A stretch of DNA of 64,000 nucleotides from Sporomusa malonica. Lineage in GTDB: Bacteria; Bacillota; Negativicutes; Sporomusales; Sporomusaceae. This document shows positions 47,319-57,136 of this stretch, one piece after another (positions within the stretch are counted from its first letter, which is position 1; each line of letters starts with the position of its first letter). The stretch lies in NCBI RefSeq assembly GCF_900176355.1, contig NZ_FWXI01000011.1, forward strand, positions 62,001 through 126,000. Reading direction: 5' to 3'. A program made the position numbers and the translations under genes. The notes under the pieces are model-generated. The model was not told the DNA's origin, ran no database searches, and saw only the letters and a program-made list of their open reading frames with translations.

Positions 47319-48326
47319 ATGGAAAAAAGACGCTTAGGGCGTACTGGACTTATGGTTACGCCAATTAGCTTTGGGGCGCTGCCTGTGCAGCGCTGTACTA
47401 TGGAAGAAGCCGGTCAGGTGCTTAACGCTGCGTTAGATGCAGGCATCAACTTTTTGGATACAGCTAGAGCATATACTGACAGTGAAGAAAAAATTGGGAT
47501 ATGTATAGCCAGCCGCCGCAATGAGTACTATCTGGCTACAAAAAGTATGGCCAGAACTAAAGCAGCCATGACCGCAGATGTTGATACAAGTCTTACTACA
47601 ATGAAAACTGAGTATATTGATTTGTATCAGCTCCATAATGTCAAGTCAGAAGCCGAGTGGGAACTTGTAATGGCCCCGGGTGGTGCGCTTGAGGCATTGA
47701 AAGAGGCTAAGGAAGCCGGAAAAATCCGCCATATCGGTATAACAGGACATAATATGGACATGCTGATAAAGGCCGTTAAAACTGGCGAATTCAGCACAGT
47801 TCAGGTGCCTTTTAATTGTGTTGAGCAGGGAGCATTGCGCGAACTGTTTCCGGTGGCTAAAGCAATGGATGTGGGGATTATCGTTATGAAGCCGCTAGGG
47901 GGTGGACTCATCTCCGAGGTTGAATTAGCCTTGAGGTTTGTTCTTCAGCACGATGGTCTGGTTGCCATTCCCGGTATGGATCGAGTTGAACATCTTGAAC
48001 AAAATTTGGCCCCTACGAAAGACTTTAAGCCACTAAATGCTGAAGAGACCGCTACATTGACTGCCGAAGCTGAGGTGCTTGGGCCTGGTTTTTGCCGCCG
48101 CTGTGGGTACTGCATGCCCTGTGTGGCAGGAATTGATATCCCGGCCACGTTTATTTTACACCATCAATATACAAGATATGATATGAAGGCCGCAATTCCA
48201 ATGCGGTATAAAGGTCTTGGGGTTAAAGCCTCTGCTTGCGTAGAATGCGGCGAGTGTGAGAGCCGGTGCCCTTATAACCTGCCGATCCGCGAACGCATGA
48301 AACAGGTGGCCAAAGACCTCGGGTAG
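47319..48326 (+). CDS. Aldo/keto reductase with C-terminal ferredoxin domain
   Basis: A 335-residue fusion: a TIM-barrel aldo/keto reductase (about residues 1-250; catalytic Asp/Tyr in FLDTARAYTDSEEKIG, Lys in YYLATKSMAR, His in DLYQLHNVKS) and a C-terminal part with two [4Fe-4S] motifs (CRRCGYCMPC and CVECGECESRCPYNLPI). Such proteins are common in strict anaerobes and may exchange electrons with ferredoxin. Substrate unknown. The ribosome site AGGAGGA overlaps the end of the TPR gene. Confidence 0.88.
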   Translation: MEKRRLGRTGLMVTPISFGALPVQRCTMEEAGQVLNAALDAGINFLDTARAYTDSEEKIGICIASRRNEYYLATKSMARTKAAMTADVDTSLTTMKTEYIDLYQLHNVKSEAEWELVMAPGGALEALKEAKEAGKIRHIGITGHNMDMLIKAVKTGEFSTVQVPFNCVEQGALRELFPVAKAMDVGIIVMKPLGGGLISEVELALRFVLQHDGLVAIPGMDRVEHLEQNLAPTKDFKPLNAEETATLTAEAEVLGPGFCRRCGYCMPCVAGIDIPATFILHHQYTRYDMKAAIPMRYKGLGVKASACVECGECESRCPYNLPIRERMKQVAKDLG

Positions 48327-48346
48327 AGAACCAAGGAGGAATAAAT

Positions 48347-49210
48347 ATGGCCGACGACAACAAGTTTGATATTGCTGTTATCGGCGGCGGCCCAGCTGGG
48401 CTGTCTGCCGCCCTGACAGGACGCATCCGCAACAAAAGCATTGCCTTATTTGAGCACCTTGACTTTAGTCAGAAACTGCAGAAAGCTCATTTGGTTGATA
48501 ATTACCTGGGGCTGCCGGAGGTAACTGGTAAAGGACTGATGCAGCATTTTGCCGGCCACGCACTGGCACATGGCCCTACACTTGTCAAAGAAAAAGTGCT
48601 TAACGTATTCCCCGGTGACAAAATGTTTACCCTTCTCACGCCGAAAACCACCTATGAGGTCAAGGCGATCATTTTTGCTACAGGCGTAGTGAGTACATTG
48701 CTGTTTGAGGGAGAACGTGATTTCCTCGGACGGGGGGTCAGCTACTGTGCTACCTGTGACGGGCGCATGTTTGAGGGGCGGGATGTGGCGGTCATCTCCT
48801 ATACCCAGGAGGGTGAGCATGAAACAGCCTTTTTGGGAGAGCTCTGCCGTACTGTATATTACCTGCCCCAATATAAAGGCGACTTTGGCCATATGCGTGC
48901 TCCCATTAAGGTACTGTCAGCCAAGCCTAAGGCTATTACCGGCGACGGCCAGGTAGAGAAGCTGGTGACTGACCAGGAAGAACTCAAGGTTCATGGCGTA
49001 TTTATCATGCGTCAGTCTGACCCTGTTGAAAACTTATTGCCAGGCCTGGAGCTTGATGGTGAAGTAATCAAGGTCAACCGGGACATGTCGACAAATATCC
49101 CTGGCGTATTTGCTGCCGGTGACTGCACCGGTAAACCGTGGCAAATTGCCAAAGCAACCGGTGAGGGGCTTGTTGCCGTGCTGAGTGCGATAACCTATAT
49201 TGATAAATAG
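48347..49210 (+). CDS. Thioredoxin reductase-like flavoprotein lacking NADPH motif
   Basis: A 287-residue FAD protein with the N-terminal FAD motif VIGGGPAGLSAALTG, the redox-active disulfide SYCATCDGRMFEG (Cys134, Cys137) and the C-terminal GVFAAGDCTGKPWQIAKATG, all as in thioredoxin reductase. The second nucleotide-binding site is degenerate: where GGGDSA is expected the chain reads VAVISYTQEGEHETAF, and the basic HRR motif is absent. This matches the pattern of ferredoxin-dependent or other NADPH-independent thioredoxin reductases described in anaerobes. It is third in a run with a TPR protein and a ferredoxin-domain reductase. Confidence 0.8.
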   Translation: MADDNKFDIAVIGGGPAGLSAALTGRIRNKSIALFEHLDFSQKLQKAHLVDNYLGLPEVTGKGLMQHFAGHALAHGPTLVKEKVLNVFPGDKMFTLLTPKTTYEVKAIIFATGVVSTLLFEGERDFLGRGVSYCATCDGRMFEGRDVAVISYTQEGEHETAFLGELCRTVYYLPQYKGDFGHMRAPIKVLSAKPKAITGDGQVEKLVTDQEELKVHGVFIMRQSDPVENLLPGLELDGEVIKVNRDMSTNIPGVFAAGDCTGKPWQIAKATGEGLVAVLSAITYIDK

Positions 49211-49222
49211 TAAGCAAAAAAA

Positions 49223-49303
49223 GCGAGATTACTTCGATAGGCTCGCAATGACTGTTGGGGATAACCCGGCTTGTCGCTGCGAACATATGTGAAGCAATCT
49301 CGC
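49223..49303. repeat. Dispersed palindromic repeat, copy 2
   Basis: GCGAGATTACTTCG and GGCTCGCAATGAC on the left match the inverse of GTCGCTGCGAAC and GTGAAGCAATCTCGC on the right. It belongs to the same family as the element at 30659-30737. It fills the gap between convergent genes and may also act as a terminator. Confidence 0.8.
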
Positions 49304-49306
49304 GTT

Positions 49307-49981
49307 TTATTTTACCTGCTTTGAGCCTATTCGCTGTTCGCGCCGCTCGCTGTACTGAGCCAGTAAATCAGGTGGCTCGGAGGATTTAAAGGCATATCCG
49401 GGGGCTAGCTCTGAACATTTTTCCACAGCGGCTTTGAGGTCATAATAGACTTCCCACTTGGCTTTAACCAGGTCTTTGCCAATAAGGCGGAGGAGGTAGG
49501 CCGGATGATAGGTGGCGATCGCCGGGATGCCGTATTTAGTCGTGAACCACTGGCCGCGGTCTTTGGTAATGCGGGCTGTGGGGGACAGCAGATACTTTAA
49601 AGCCACGCTTCCCAGCGCAACGATCACTTTAGGTTGGACTAGTGTTAATTCTTGGTCAAGCCAGGCAAGAGCACAGAACTGGCCTTCCTCAATCGTGGGT
49701 GTGCGGTTGTTCTTGGGGCGGCACTTAATTATATTAGTGGTATATACTAAATCACGGGTAACGCCAACGCTGGTGAGTGCTTTATCCAGAAGCTGACCAG
49801 AAGGACCGACCAGCGGTACGCCGTACTCATCCTCGACCCCGCCAGGGCCCTCACCGACAATGGCTAGCGGGCTTTGCGGCGTACCATTATAAGATGTTGG
49901 GCCAATAGCGTCCTGACGAAGATGGCAGGCCGCACAGGCCAGGAGTGCTTGTTCAAGCTGCTCAAGAGCGGCATATGTCAT
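49307..49981 (-). CDS. Uracil-DNA glycosylase, family 4 (Fe-S)
   Basis: Removes uracil from DNA. 224 residues. Family 4 motifs: GEGPGGVEDEYGVPLVGPSG (motif 1) and ATYHPAYLLR (motif 2, catalytic-pocket His). The [4Fe-4S] cysteines are in LLACAACHLRQD, NIIKCRPKNN and GQFCALAW. Monocistronic on the minus strand, converging on the redox operon across a palindromic repeat. Confidence 0.9.
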   Translation of the reverse strand: MTYAALEQLEQALLACAACHLRQDAIGPTSYNGTPQSPLAIVGEGPGGVEDEYGVPLVGPSGQLLDKALTSVGVTRDLVYTTNIIKCRPKNNRTPTIEEGQFCALAWLDQELTLVQPKVIVALGSVALKYLLSPTARITKDRGQWFTTKYGIPAIATYHPAYLLRLIGKDLVKAKWEVYYDLKAAVEKCSELAPGYAFKSSEPPDLLAQYSERREQRIGSKQVK

Positions 49982-50210
49982 GATATCACCTCAGTATTTT
50001 AAGTTCGCTTTATAACCGTGAACTCCTTTTCAGGAAAAATAGTAAAGGAAATCCAAAAAAAATTAAAACAGTACAAATATAACTTGACGCCTGTTTAGGC
50101 CGCAAATTAGAATAGAATTAGCTACATAGCAATATTTACAAGCAGTAAGGTGTCTTCTTCTAGGCGCAAGCAAGAAGGCTGTCACCATATCAAGGAAAGG
50201 AATCAAACCC
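49982..50210. promoter_or_regulatory. Divergent promoter region (udg / HD-GYP)
   Basis: For the plus strand, TTGACG (50084-50089) and TAGAAT (50108-50113) are 18 bases apart. GAAAGGAA precedes the HD-domain gene. Nothing else is recognised. Confidence 0.6.
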
Positions 50211-50795
50211 ATGAGCATAATTGAAACGTTTTGCCATGCCATCGGCGAGCGAGATCGATATACAGCCGAGCATAGCAAAAATGTGGCCCGCCTTATGGTT
50301 GGCCTTGCCGAATATGTCCAGCTTCCTGTTGAAGATGTGACAATCGCTTATGTTGTTGGTGTTGTTCATGATGTGGGTAAAGTTAGTGTTCCTGACCATA
50401 TTCTAAATAAACCAGGACGCCTGACAGACGAGGAGTTTGCCGTCATCAGGCAGCATCCTGACGTTGGGGCTGACCTCTTGGGGGAAGTTGATGGCCTGAA
50501 AAAAGTGGCCGAAATTGTACGCCATCATCATGAACGGTATGATGGTCAAGGGTACGGAACTGGCTTAGCAGGTGAGGCTATTCCTTTCTTTAGCCGAATG
50601 CTAGCCGTATGCGACAGCTTTGATGCCATGACTACTGTGCGCTGCTATCGCAAAGAACCGTTCAGTATTGCATCGGCGCTGGAAGAGATTGGCCGATGTG
50701 CCGGCGCGCAATTTGATCCGGTGATAAGCAAATGCTTTATTGATTTTATTAGTCGCCACCAAGATTACAACAGCCTAGAGGCAGCTAACGCATAG
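50211..50795 (+). CDS. Stand-alone HD-GYP-like phosphohydrolase domain protein
   Basis: A 194-residue protein consisting only of an HD-GYP-type domain: the first His in DRYTAEHSKNVARLMVGLAE, the HD pair in VVHDVGKVSVPDHIL, and the HHERYDGQGYG segment followed by IPFFSRMLAVCDSFDAMTT. HD-GYP enzymes degrade cyclic di-GMP. The defining GYP reads GYG here, so activity on c-di-GMP is not certain. It has no receiver or membrane domain and lies about 4 kb from a c-di-GMP riboswitch. Confidence 0.82.
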   Translation: MSIIETFCHAIGERDRYTAEHSKNVARLMVGLAEYVQLPVEDVTIAYVVGVVHDVGKVSVPDHILNKPGRLTDEEFAVIRQHPDVGADLLGEVDGLKKVAEIVRHHHERYDGQGYGTGLAGEAIPFFSRMLAVCDSFDAMTTVRCYRKEPFSIASALEEIGRCAGAQFDPVISKCFIDFISRHQDYNSLEAANA

Positions 50796-50818
50796 GATTG
50801 CTTTTGTGCTGCCAGTAC

Positions 50819-50847
50819 TTTACAATTATTGTTGAATAATGTATAAT
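50819..50847 (+). promoter_or_regulatory. Promoter of serS T-box transcript
   Basis: TTTACA and TATAAT separated by 17 bases, about 40 bases before the T-box stem I. Confidence 0.75.
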
Positions 50848-50884
50848 TTTATATTGCATAATAAATGTATCATATCATTAAATG

Positions 50885-51098
50885 CAATGACAGGGCAGTA
50901 CATAATTCGGGGTTTGCAGAGAGCTGGCGGCAGGTGTGAGCCGGTAACACAATTATGTCATCCACCCTATGAGCATGCGGCGATGAGCCGCACGGATCAC
51001 GCCCGTTATGCGTGCCGAGCGGACTGACGGCAGTCAATCAGGGTGGCAACGCGGGAGAGCAAAATGACTCTCGTCCCTATATTGGGACGGGATTTTTT
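50885..51098 (+). promoter_or_regulatory. T-box leader, serine specific (TCC specifier)
   Basis: Stem I with AGAGAGCTGGCGG and GTGTGAGCCGG; specifier TCC at 50961-50963 followed by ACCC; T-box GGGTGGCAACGCGG at 51041-51054; terminator CGTCCC/GGGACG (51072-51089) followed by GGATTTTTTT. It controls serS. Confidence 0.92.
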
Positions 51099-51139
51099 TA
51101 CGTTCTAACCAGTTTCCGGAAATAAGGAGGTAAACATAC

Positions 51140-52408
51140 ATGTTAGACATTAAATTTGTGCGGGATAACCCCGAAAAGGTGGAGCAGGCGCTCGCCAACC
51201 GGGGAGCCTCCATGAGCTTGGGCGAATTTATCAGCCGGGAGAAAGAGCGGCGTGAACTATTAGCCGAAGTGGAAACACTCAAAAATAAGCGCAATACCGT
51301 AACGCAGGAAATCAGCAAGAAGAAAAAAGCAGGCGAGAACGCGGATGATATGATTCTGGAAATGCGGGAAGTAGGCGACAAAATTAGCGCCATTGACGGC
51401 AAAGTGAAAGAAGTCGAAGCTGCGCTCGAAAGCATTATCATGAGTATTCCCAATGTACCGCATGAATCTGTTCCTGTTGGCAAAGACGAGCATGCTAACC
51501 AAGAAAAGCGCCGCTGGGGCACACCGCGCGAGTTCACTTTTACGCCGAAAGCGCATTGGGAAGTTGGCGAAAAGCTGGGGATACTTGATTTCGAACGAGG
51601 CGGTAAGGTAACCGGGGCCAGATTCACCTTTTACAAGGGGCTGGGTTCCCGCCTGGAACGTTCTCTTATCAACTTCATGCTTGACCTTCATACAAGAGAG
51701 CACGGCTATACTGAGTTTTTTCCGCCGTTCATCGTTAATGAGGCCAGTATGATTGGCACAGGCCAGCTGCCCAAGTTTGCTCAGGATATGTTTAAGCTGG
51801 AAGGCCTCGACTACTACCTTATTCCGACGGCCGAAGTGCCCATTACCAACCTTCACCGTCAGGAGATCCTGGACGCCAAGGAACTGCCGCTATGCTATAC
51901 CGCCTACAGCGCTTGTTTCCGGGCTGAAGCCGGGGCCGCCGGACGCGATACGCGCGGCCTTATCCGTCAGCACCAGTTCAACAAAGTAGAAATGGTGAAG
52001 TTCTGTCTGCCGGAGGAATCCTATAGCGAACTGGAGAAACTGACTGTTAACGCTGAAAAAGTGCTGCAGCTCTTGGGCCTGCCGCACCGTACCATGCTTC
52101 TGTGCTCCGGCGATATGGGCTTCTCCTCGGCTAAGACGTATGACCTGGAGGTATGGCTGCCCAGTTTTGATACATACCGGGAAATTTCATCCTGTTCCAA
52201 CTTCGAAGACTTCCAGGCCCGTCGCGCCGAAATCAAATTCCGCCGTGAGCCTAAAGCTAAACCAGAGTTTGTTCATACGCTGAACGGTTCAGGCGTTGCC
52301 ATTGGCCGGACAGTAGCGGCCATCCTGGAGAACTATCAGCAAGAAGACGGTTCGGTCATTGTTCCCGAAATTTTACGGCCTTATATGGGCGTAGATGTAA
52401 TAAAGTAA
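51140..52408 (+). CDS. serS: Serine--tRNA ligase
   Basis: Charges tRNA-Ser. 422 residues: an N-terminal helical tRNA-binding arm (about 1-110, rich in Glu/Lys heptads), then the class II catalytic core with motif 2 [20 protein letters not shown] and motif 3 [19 protein letters not shown]. Ribosome site AAGGAGG. Regulated by the T-box leader, so it is induced when tRNA-Ser is uncharged. The last bases run into a strong terminator. Confidence 0.97.
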   Translation: MLDIKFVRDNPEKVEQALANRGASMSLGEFISREKERRELLAEVETLKNKRNTVTQEISKKKKAGENADDMILEMREVGDKISAIDGKVKEVEAALESIIMSIPNVPHESVPVGKDEHANQEKRRWGTPREFTFTPKAHWEVGEKLGILDFERGGKVTGARFTFYKGLGSRLERSLINFMLDLHTREHGYTEFFPPFIVNEASMIGTGQLPKFAQDMFKLEGLDYYLIPTAEVPITNLHRQEILDAKELPLCYTAYSACFRAEAGAAGRDTRGLIRQHQFNKVEMVKFCLPEESYSELEKLTVNAEKVLQLLGLPHRTMLLCSGDMGFSSAKTYDLEVWLPSFDTYREISSCSNFEDFQARRAEIKFRREPKAKPEFVHTLNGSGVAIGRTVAAILENYQQEDGSVIVPEILRPYMGVDVIK

Positions 52409-52458
52409 AGAAGTGAACCCTGCGCTTGTATTCTTTGCGTAGGGTTCACTTCTTTATG
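52407..52458 (+). terminator. Terminator of serS
   Basis: AAAGAAGTGAACCCT (starting at the stop codon) pairs with AGGGTTCACTTCTTT across a 19-base loop that has a further GCGC/GCGT pairing. Confidence 0.8.
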
Positions 52459-52471
52459 CTGCGAAAATCCA

Positions 52472-52501
52472 TTGACAAAATTTACAGTCTTTTGTTAGAA
52501 T
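52472..52501 (+). promoter_or_regulatory. Promoter of the glycine cleavage operon
   Basis: TTGACA followed 18 bases later by TAGAAT, just before the glycine aptamers. Confidence 0.75.
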
Positions 52502-52530
52502 TAAATCAACTAAATAGACGGGATGATGGT

Positions 52531-52735
52531 TATAGGAGAGACTGCGTAATGCAGCGCCGAAGGAGTAAGCACTTTGTCAAACTCTCAGGCAAAAGGACTG
52601 TAACCGGACTATACTCTGGAGAGCACATTCGCTTATTTGCGGATGTCACCGATGGGGAGCCCTGCAGGGGCAAATCTCTCAGGTACAATGGACAGAGGCA
52701 AAGGGAATTATTCCGCTTTGCCTCTGTTTTTTATT
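52531..52735 (+). promoter_or_regulatory. Tandem glycine riboswitch with terminator
   Basis: Two glycine aptamers in series. The first: ATAGGAGAGACTGC, GCGCCGAAGGAGTAAGC, AACTCTCAGGCAAAAGGAC (52531-52606). The second: ACTCTGGAGAGCAC, CACCGATGGGGAGCC, ATCTCTCAGGTACAATGGAC (52613-52693). They are joined by a short linker, as usual. The platform is AGAGGCAAAG/CTTTGCCTCT followed by GTTTTTT. Glycine should turn on the gcv genes. Confidence 0.93.
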
Positions 52736-52818
52736 TTGTCCATTTTTTGGCCTGTATGTTGGCGGCGGGATAGTTGGTCATGTTGGGTATTCTATTAAGA
52801 GAAGAGGAGATGATGTGC

Positions 52819-53910
52819 ATGACAGCACGACAAACGCCACTGTATGAGACCCATGTCAAGTATGGCGGCAAAATTGTCGAGTTCGGCGGCTGGCTGCTCC
52901 CAGTGCAGTATGCGGGGATTATTGACGAACATAAGGTTGTTCGGGAAAAGGCCGGATTATTTGACGTGTCTCATATGGGAGAAGTGCTCGTTAAAGGGAC
53001 GGATGCACTGGCTTTTCTGCAAAAGCTTGTGACCAATGATGTCAGCCGCATGGCTGATACACAGGTGCAGTATACGCCCATGTGTTACCCGGATGGCGGT
53101 ACTGTTGATGATCTCTTGATTTACAGACGCAGCCAGGATGAATACTTTCTGGTGATTAATGCGGCCAACATTGAAAAAGACTGGAACTGGATGAAGGAAA
53201 ACAGCGCTGGATTCAATGTGGAGTTAACCAACCTTTCAGATGAAACGGCTGAACTGGCCTTGCAGGGGCCGCTGGCTGAAACCATCTTAAGCAAACTAAC
53301 TGACACGCCATTGGATAACCTCAGGTATTACTGGTTTATCCCGGAGCTTAAAGTGGCTGGCAAGACAGTCATGATTTCCCGGACCGGCTATACCGGAGAG
53401 GACGGTTTTGAAATCTATTGCCGCCCGGGAGATGCTGCTCAGCTCTGGGAAGCTGTTATGGAGGCCGGTAAGCCCTACGGCCTCATGCCTGCCGGACTTG
53501 GCTGCCGCGATACACTGCGATTTGAAGCTGCCCTTCCTTTGTATGGACATGAACTGTCAGCCACCATTACGCCAATAGAAGCCGGTGTCGGCAAATTCGT
53601 TTCACTCGACAAAGGTGAGTTTAATGGCCGTGCGGTGTTAGCAGGGCGAAAGCAAACTGGCCCCATACGCAAGATTGCCGGTTTTATTCTGACCGGCAGG
53701 GGCATCCCCAGAGCCGACTATCCGGTACTCAGTGAAGGACGCAGGATTGGCACAGTGACCACCGGTTCATATGCGCCGACACTGGATAAGAATATCGGGC
53801 TAGCTTTGGTAGAAGCTGAATATGCTAAGATTGGTCAGCACTTTGATGTTGAAATCCGTGGGAAGAATGTGCCGGCGGAAGTAATCGCTAAACCTTTTTA
53901 TCATCGTTAA
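52819..53910 (+). CDS. gcvT: Glycine cleavage system aminomethyltransferase (T protein)
   Basis: Transfers the methylene group from the aminomethyl-lipoyl H protein to tetrahydrofolate and releases ammonia. 363 residues, the family norm. N-terminus TPLYETHVKYGGKIVEFGG, folate-domain segments DVSHMGEVLVKG and ISRTGYTGEDGFEIYC, and the LGCRDTLRFEAALPLYGHEL motif. ATG at 52819 is chosen: GAGGAG is 9 bases upstream, while the ATGs at 52810 and 52813 are too close. First gene behind the glycine riboswitch. Confidence 0.96.
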   Translation: MTARQTPLYETHVKYGGKIVEFGGWLLPVQYAGIIDEHKVVREKAGLFDVSHMGEVLVKGTDALAFLQKLVTNDVSRMADTQVQYTPMCYPDGGTVDDLLIYRRSQDEYFLVINAANIEKDWNWMKENSAGFNVELTNLSDETAELALQGPLAETILSKLTDTPLDNLRYYWFIPELKVAGKTVMISRTGYTGEDGFEIYCRPGDAAQLWEAVMEAGKPYGLMPAGLGCRDTLRFEAALPLYGHELSATITPIEAGVGKFVSLDKGEFNGRAVLAGRKQTGPIRKIAGFILTGRGIPRADYPVLSEGRRIGTVTTGSYAPTLDKNIGLALVEAEYAKIGQHFDVEIRGKNVPAEVIAKPFYHR

Positions 53911-53953
53911 TCGCTGCAAGCAGGCTGTTAATTAAAAGAGAGGGGAAATGAAG

Positions 53954-54343
53954 ATGAATATACCAAATGAATTAAAGTACTCCAAAGACCATGAATGGGT
54001 CAAAGTAGAGGGCAACATTGCAACCATTGGCATTACCGACTATGCCCAATCGCAGCTTGGTGATGTAGTGTTTGTAGAATTGCCTGAAGCCGGGGCTGAG
54101 GTTGCTGCTGGAGGCGGGCTTTCGGTAGTTGAGTCGGTAAAGGCAGTATCAGATATTTACGCGCCGGTTTCCGGGACAGTGATAGAAAGTAATGAAGCCT
54201 TGGCTGATGCCCCTGAAACAGTTAATCAGGACCCCTATGGTGAAGGCTGGATTGCCAAAATTGAAATAAGCAGCCAAGACGAGCTTGGAGAACTATTAGA
54301 CAGTGAAGAATACGAAAAGCTGGTTGCCGAGGGAGGCCATTAA
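53954..54343 (+). CDS. gcvH: Glycine cleavage system H protein
   Basis: The lipoyl-carrying shuttle of the glycine cleavage system. 129 residues. The lipoyl-lysine is in [18 protein letters not shown] (Lys63), with the N-terminal [13 protein letters not shown] and C-terminal [11 protein letters not shown] typical of GcvH. ATG at 53954 gives the better ribosome spacing (AGAGGGG, 8 bases); 53948 is possible. It would be lipoylated by the products of the last genes in the operon. Confidence 0.96.
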   Translation: MNIPNELKYSKDHEWVKVEGNIATIGITDYAQSQLGDVVFVELPEAGAEVAAGGGLSVVESVKAVSDIYAPVSGTVIESNEALADAPETVNQDPYGEGWIAKIEISSQDELGELLDSEEYEKLVAEGGH

Positions 54344-54344
54344 C

Positions 54345-55688
54345 ATGCAGTGGAGCTATCTGCCGCACACCGCTGATGACCGTAAAGCCATGCTGGCAGC
54401 CATTGGTGTCAACAAGGTGAGTGATTTGCTTGCTGATATCCCGGCCGATTTACTTATGAGCCGTCCGCTGGCACTGCCTGAAGCCATGTCTGAGCCTGAG
54501 TTGGCAGCACATCTGGCTGGATTAGCCGGAAACAATGCGAGCGTAGACGAATATACCTGTTTCTTAGGTGCTGGGGCTTATGATCACTACATCCCCAGTG
54601 TGGTTGACCATGTTCTCAGGCGGTCGGAGTTTTATACAGCCTACACACAGTATCAACCGGAGATATCTCAGGGCTATCTGCAGGCTTTGTGGGAATACCA
54701 GAGCTTAATCTGTGAATTGACCGGTATGGCAGTGGCCAATGCCTCGCTGTATGATGGCGGCACAGGCTTGGCGGAAGCGGCCATGATGGCGGCTAGTACC
54801 GGCCGTACCGAGTTTCTTGTCGCCAAAACAGTACATCCTCATTACCGGGCAGTGCTTAACACCTATGCCATTGACCGGGGCTATACTATTAGCGAAATCG
54901 GCTACCGGGATGGGCAGCTAGATACAAATGAGCTTCAGAGCAAATTGAGCAAAACAGTGGCAGCTGTCATTATGCAGACCCCCAACTTTTTTGGCTGTAT
55001 TGAAGACGTGAAGGCCGTTGCCGCTATGGCACATGACCAGGGCGCACTCATGATTACCGCTGTAGATCCTATCTCCCTAGGCCTCTTGGAGGCTCCAGGT
55101 AAGTTAGGGGCCGACATCGTTGTCGGTGAAGGCCAGAGTCTGGGCATCCCCATGTCCTATGGCGGGCCGTACCTCGGCTTCTTTGCTGCTACCGAAAAGC
55201 TCATGCGTAAGATGCCTGGGAGGATAGTCGGCCAGACAGTTGACCATGAAGGCAACAGGGGCTTTGTCCTCACATTACAGGCTCGTGAACAGCATATCAG
55301 GCGCGAGAAAGCTACGTCTAACATCTGCTCTAATGAGGCATTGTGTGCCCTGGCCGCTGCCGTGTATCTAAACACGGTTGGTAAAGCGGGGTTTAAACAG
55401 GTGGCCGCACTGTCACTGAACAAAGCCCATTATGCCTATAAGCAACTGACCGAACTGAAGGGCTGTGAGACTGTTTTCGGCGCACCCTTTTTCAAAGAGT
55501 TTGTCGTACGCCTGAACAAACCGGTGGGGGAAGTCAATAAACAGCTGCTAGCTGACAAAATCATCGGCGGTCTTGATCTGGGTAAATACTATCCCGAGCT
55601 TGCGGGGTGTATGCTTGTTGCCGTGACAGAAAAACGCTCGCGTGAAGAAATTGACCGGCTTTCCGCCAGACTGGGGGCAATGGTATGA
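54345..55688 (+). CDS. gcvPA: Glycine dehydrogenase (decarboxylating) subunit 1
   Basis: N-terminal half of the split P protein. 447 residues, from [19 protein letters not shown] through [20 protein letters not shown], ending at the overlap with subunit 2. With GcvPB it forms the PLP-dependent decarboxylase; the PLP lysine is on the other subunit. ATG at 54345 lies one base after the gcvH stop, with GGGAGG upstream. Confidence 0.95.
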   Translation: MQWSYLPHTADDRKAMLAAIGVNKVSDLLADIPADLLMSRPLALPEAMSEPELAAHLAGLAGNNASVDEYTCFLGAGAYDHYIPSVVDHVLRRSEFYTAYTQYQPEISQGYLQALWEYQSLICELTGMAVANASLYDGGTGLAEAAMMAASTGRTEFLVAKTVHPHYRAVLNTYAIDRGYTISEIGYRDGQLDTNELQSKLSKTVAAVIMQTPNFFGCIEDVKAVAAMAHDQGALMITAVDPISLGLLEAPGKLGADIVVGEGQSLGIPMSYGGPYLGFFAATEKLMRKMPGRIVGQTVDHEGNRGFVLTLQAREQHIRREKATSNICSNEALCALAAAVYLNTVGKAGFKQVAALSLNKAHYAYKQLTELKGCETVFGAPFFKEFVVRLNKPVGEVNKQLLADKIIGGLDLGKYYPELAGCMLVAVTEKRSREEIDRLSARLGAMV

Positions 55689-57136
55689 GTCTGAGAAAAA
55701 GTAAAGCACTTATTTTTGAACTGAGTAAACCAGGCCGCTGCGCCCTTGATTTGCCGTCCAGTGATGTTCCTGAGGCAGCTGAGCTTATTCCGGCCCAGTT
55801 TTTAAGAACAGAACTGGCAGCGCTGCCTGAGGTGAGTCAGCTTGACCTAATGCGTCATTATACCGGCCTGTCTGAACGCAATTTTGGCGTAGATTCAGGC
55901 TTTTATCCGCTGGGTTCCTGTACCATGAAATATAATCCTAAAATCAACGAAGATGCCTGCCGTCTGCCTGGTTTTGCCTTGATTCACCCGCTGCAAGACA
56001 GTGAAACCGTGCAGGGTGCGCTTGCCTTACTCCATGGTATGGAGCAATATTTAGCCGAGATTGCCGGGATGGATGCAGTCACCATGCAGCCTGTGGCTGG
56101 CGCTCATGGCGAATTGACCGGGCTTAAGCTGATTCGCGCCTACCACCGCCATCAGGGGCAAAACCGCACCAAGGTCATTGTCCCGGATTCGGCGCATGGC
56201 ACGAATCCAGCCACTGCCACAGTGTGCGGCCTCAATATCGTGGAGATCAAGTCCCATCCGGATGGCGCCGTTGACCTGGAGGCGCTAAAGGCCGCAGTCG
56301 GCGATGATACCGCCGCCCTGATGTTGACAAACCCCAGTACATTAGGCTTATTTGAAAAAAATATCAAAGAGATTGCCAAGATTGTGCATGATGCTGGTGG
56401 TCTGCTTTATTATGACGGCGCTAACGCCAATGCCATCATGGGCCTAACCCGTCCGGGAGATATGGGTTTTGACGTAGTCCATTTCAACCTGCATAAAACC
56501 TTTAGTACACCACACGGCGGCGGCGGCCCTGGTTCAGGTCCGATTGGGGTAAAACAGGCACTCATTCCTTTCCTGCCCACGCCGGTGATTGTTAAAGAGA
56601 ACGGTGAATTCCGGTTAGATGAGAATAGGCCCTTATCGATTGGCAAAGTACACTCGTTTTATGGCAATTTTGGCGTTATTGTCAGGGCCTACGCCTACAT
56701 TCGGGCCATGGGGCCTGATGGCCTGAAGACTTCTAGCGAGGATGCCGTGCTTAACGCTAATTATTGTCTTAGCCAGCTTAAAGCAGACTTCTATGCGCCG
56801 TTTGACCGGTTCTGCATGCATGAATGCATTATCACGTCAAAAAAACAGAAAGATTATGGTATTCGTACCCTGGATATTGCCAAACGCCTCTTGGATTACG
56901 GCTATCATCCGCCGACTATCTACTTCCCGCTCATTGTCGAAGAGGCCATGATGATTGAGCCGACAGAAACCGAAAGTAAGGAAACGCTTGACGGATTTAT
57001 TGAAGTGATGCGCCGGATTGCCCAGGAAGCCAAGGACGATGCGACATTGATTACTGCTGCGCCTCGTACTACCGTGGTTGGCCGTCTGGATGAAGCGGCG
57101 GCTGCCCGCAAGCCTGTTGTAAAATGGAAAGGGTAA
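55685..57136 (+). CDS. gcvPB: Glycine dehydrogenase (decarboxylating) subunit 2
   Basis: PLP-binding half of the split P protein. 483 residues. The Schiff-base lysine lies in [20 protein letters not shown], and other P-protein motifs include [16 protein letters not shown] and [16 protein letters not shown]. Four-base overlap with gcvPA; the next gene starts 13 bases before its stop. Confidence 0.96.
   Translation: MSLRKSKALIFELSKPGRCALDLPSSDVPEAAELIPAQFLRTELAALPEVSQLDLMRHYTGLSERNFGVDSGFYPLGSCTMKYNPKINEDACRLPGFALIHPLQDSETVQGALALLHGMEQYLAEIAGMDAVTMQPVAGAHGELTGLKLIRAYHRHQGQNRTKVIVPDSAHGTNPATATVCGLNIVEIKSHPDGAVDLEALKAAVGDDTAALMLTNPSTLGLFEKNIKEIAKIVHDAGGLLYYDGANANAIMGLTRPGDMGFDVVHFNLHKTFSTPHGGGGPGSGPIGVKQALIPFLPTPVIVKENGEFRLDENRPLSIGKVHSFYGNFGVIVRAYAYIRAMGPDGLKTSSEDAVLNANYCLSQLKADFYAPFDRFCMHECIITSKKQKDYGIRTLDIAKRLLDYGYHPPTIYFPLIVEEAMMIEPTETESKETLDGFIEVMRRIAQEAKDDATLITAAPRTTVVGRLDEAAAARKPVVKWKG

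Noticed and set aside
51034..51856. Two frames of about 197 codons antisense to serS
   Set aside because: Both overlap conserved SerRS sequence and mutually overlap; no ribosome site or family.
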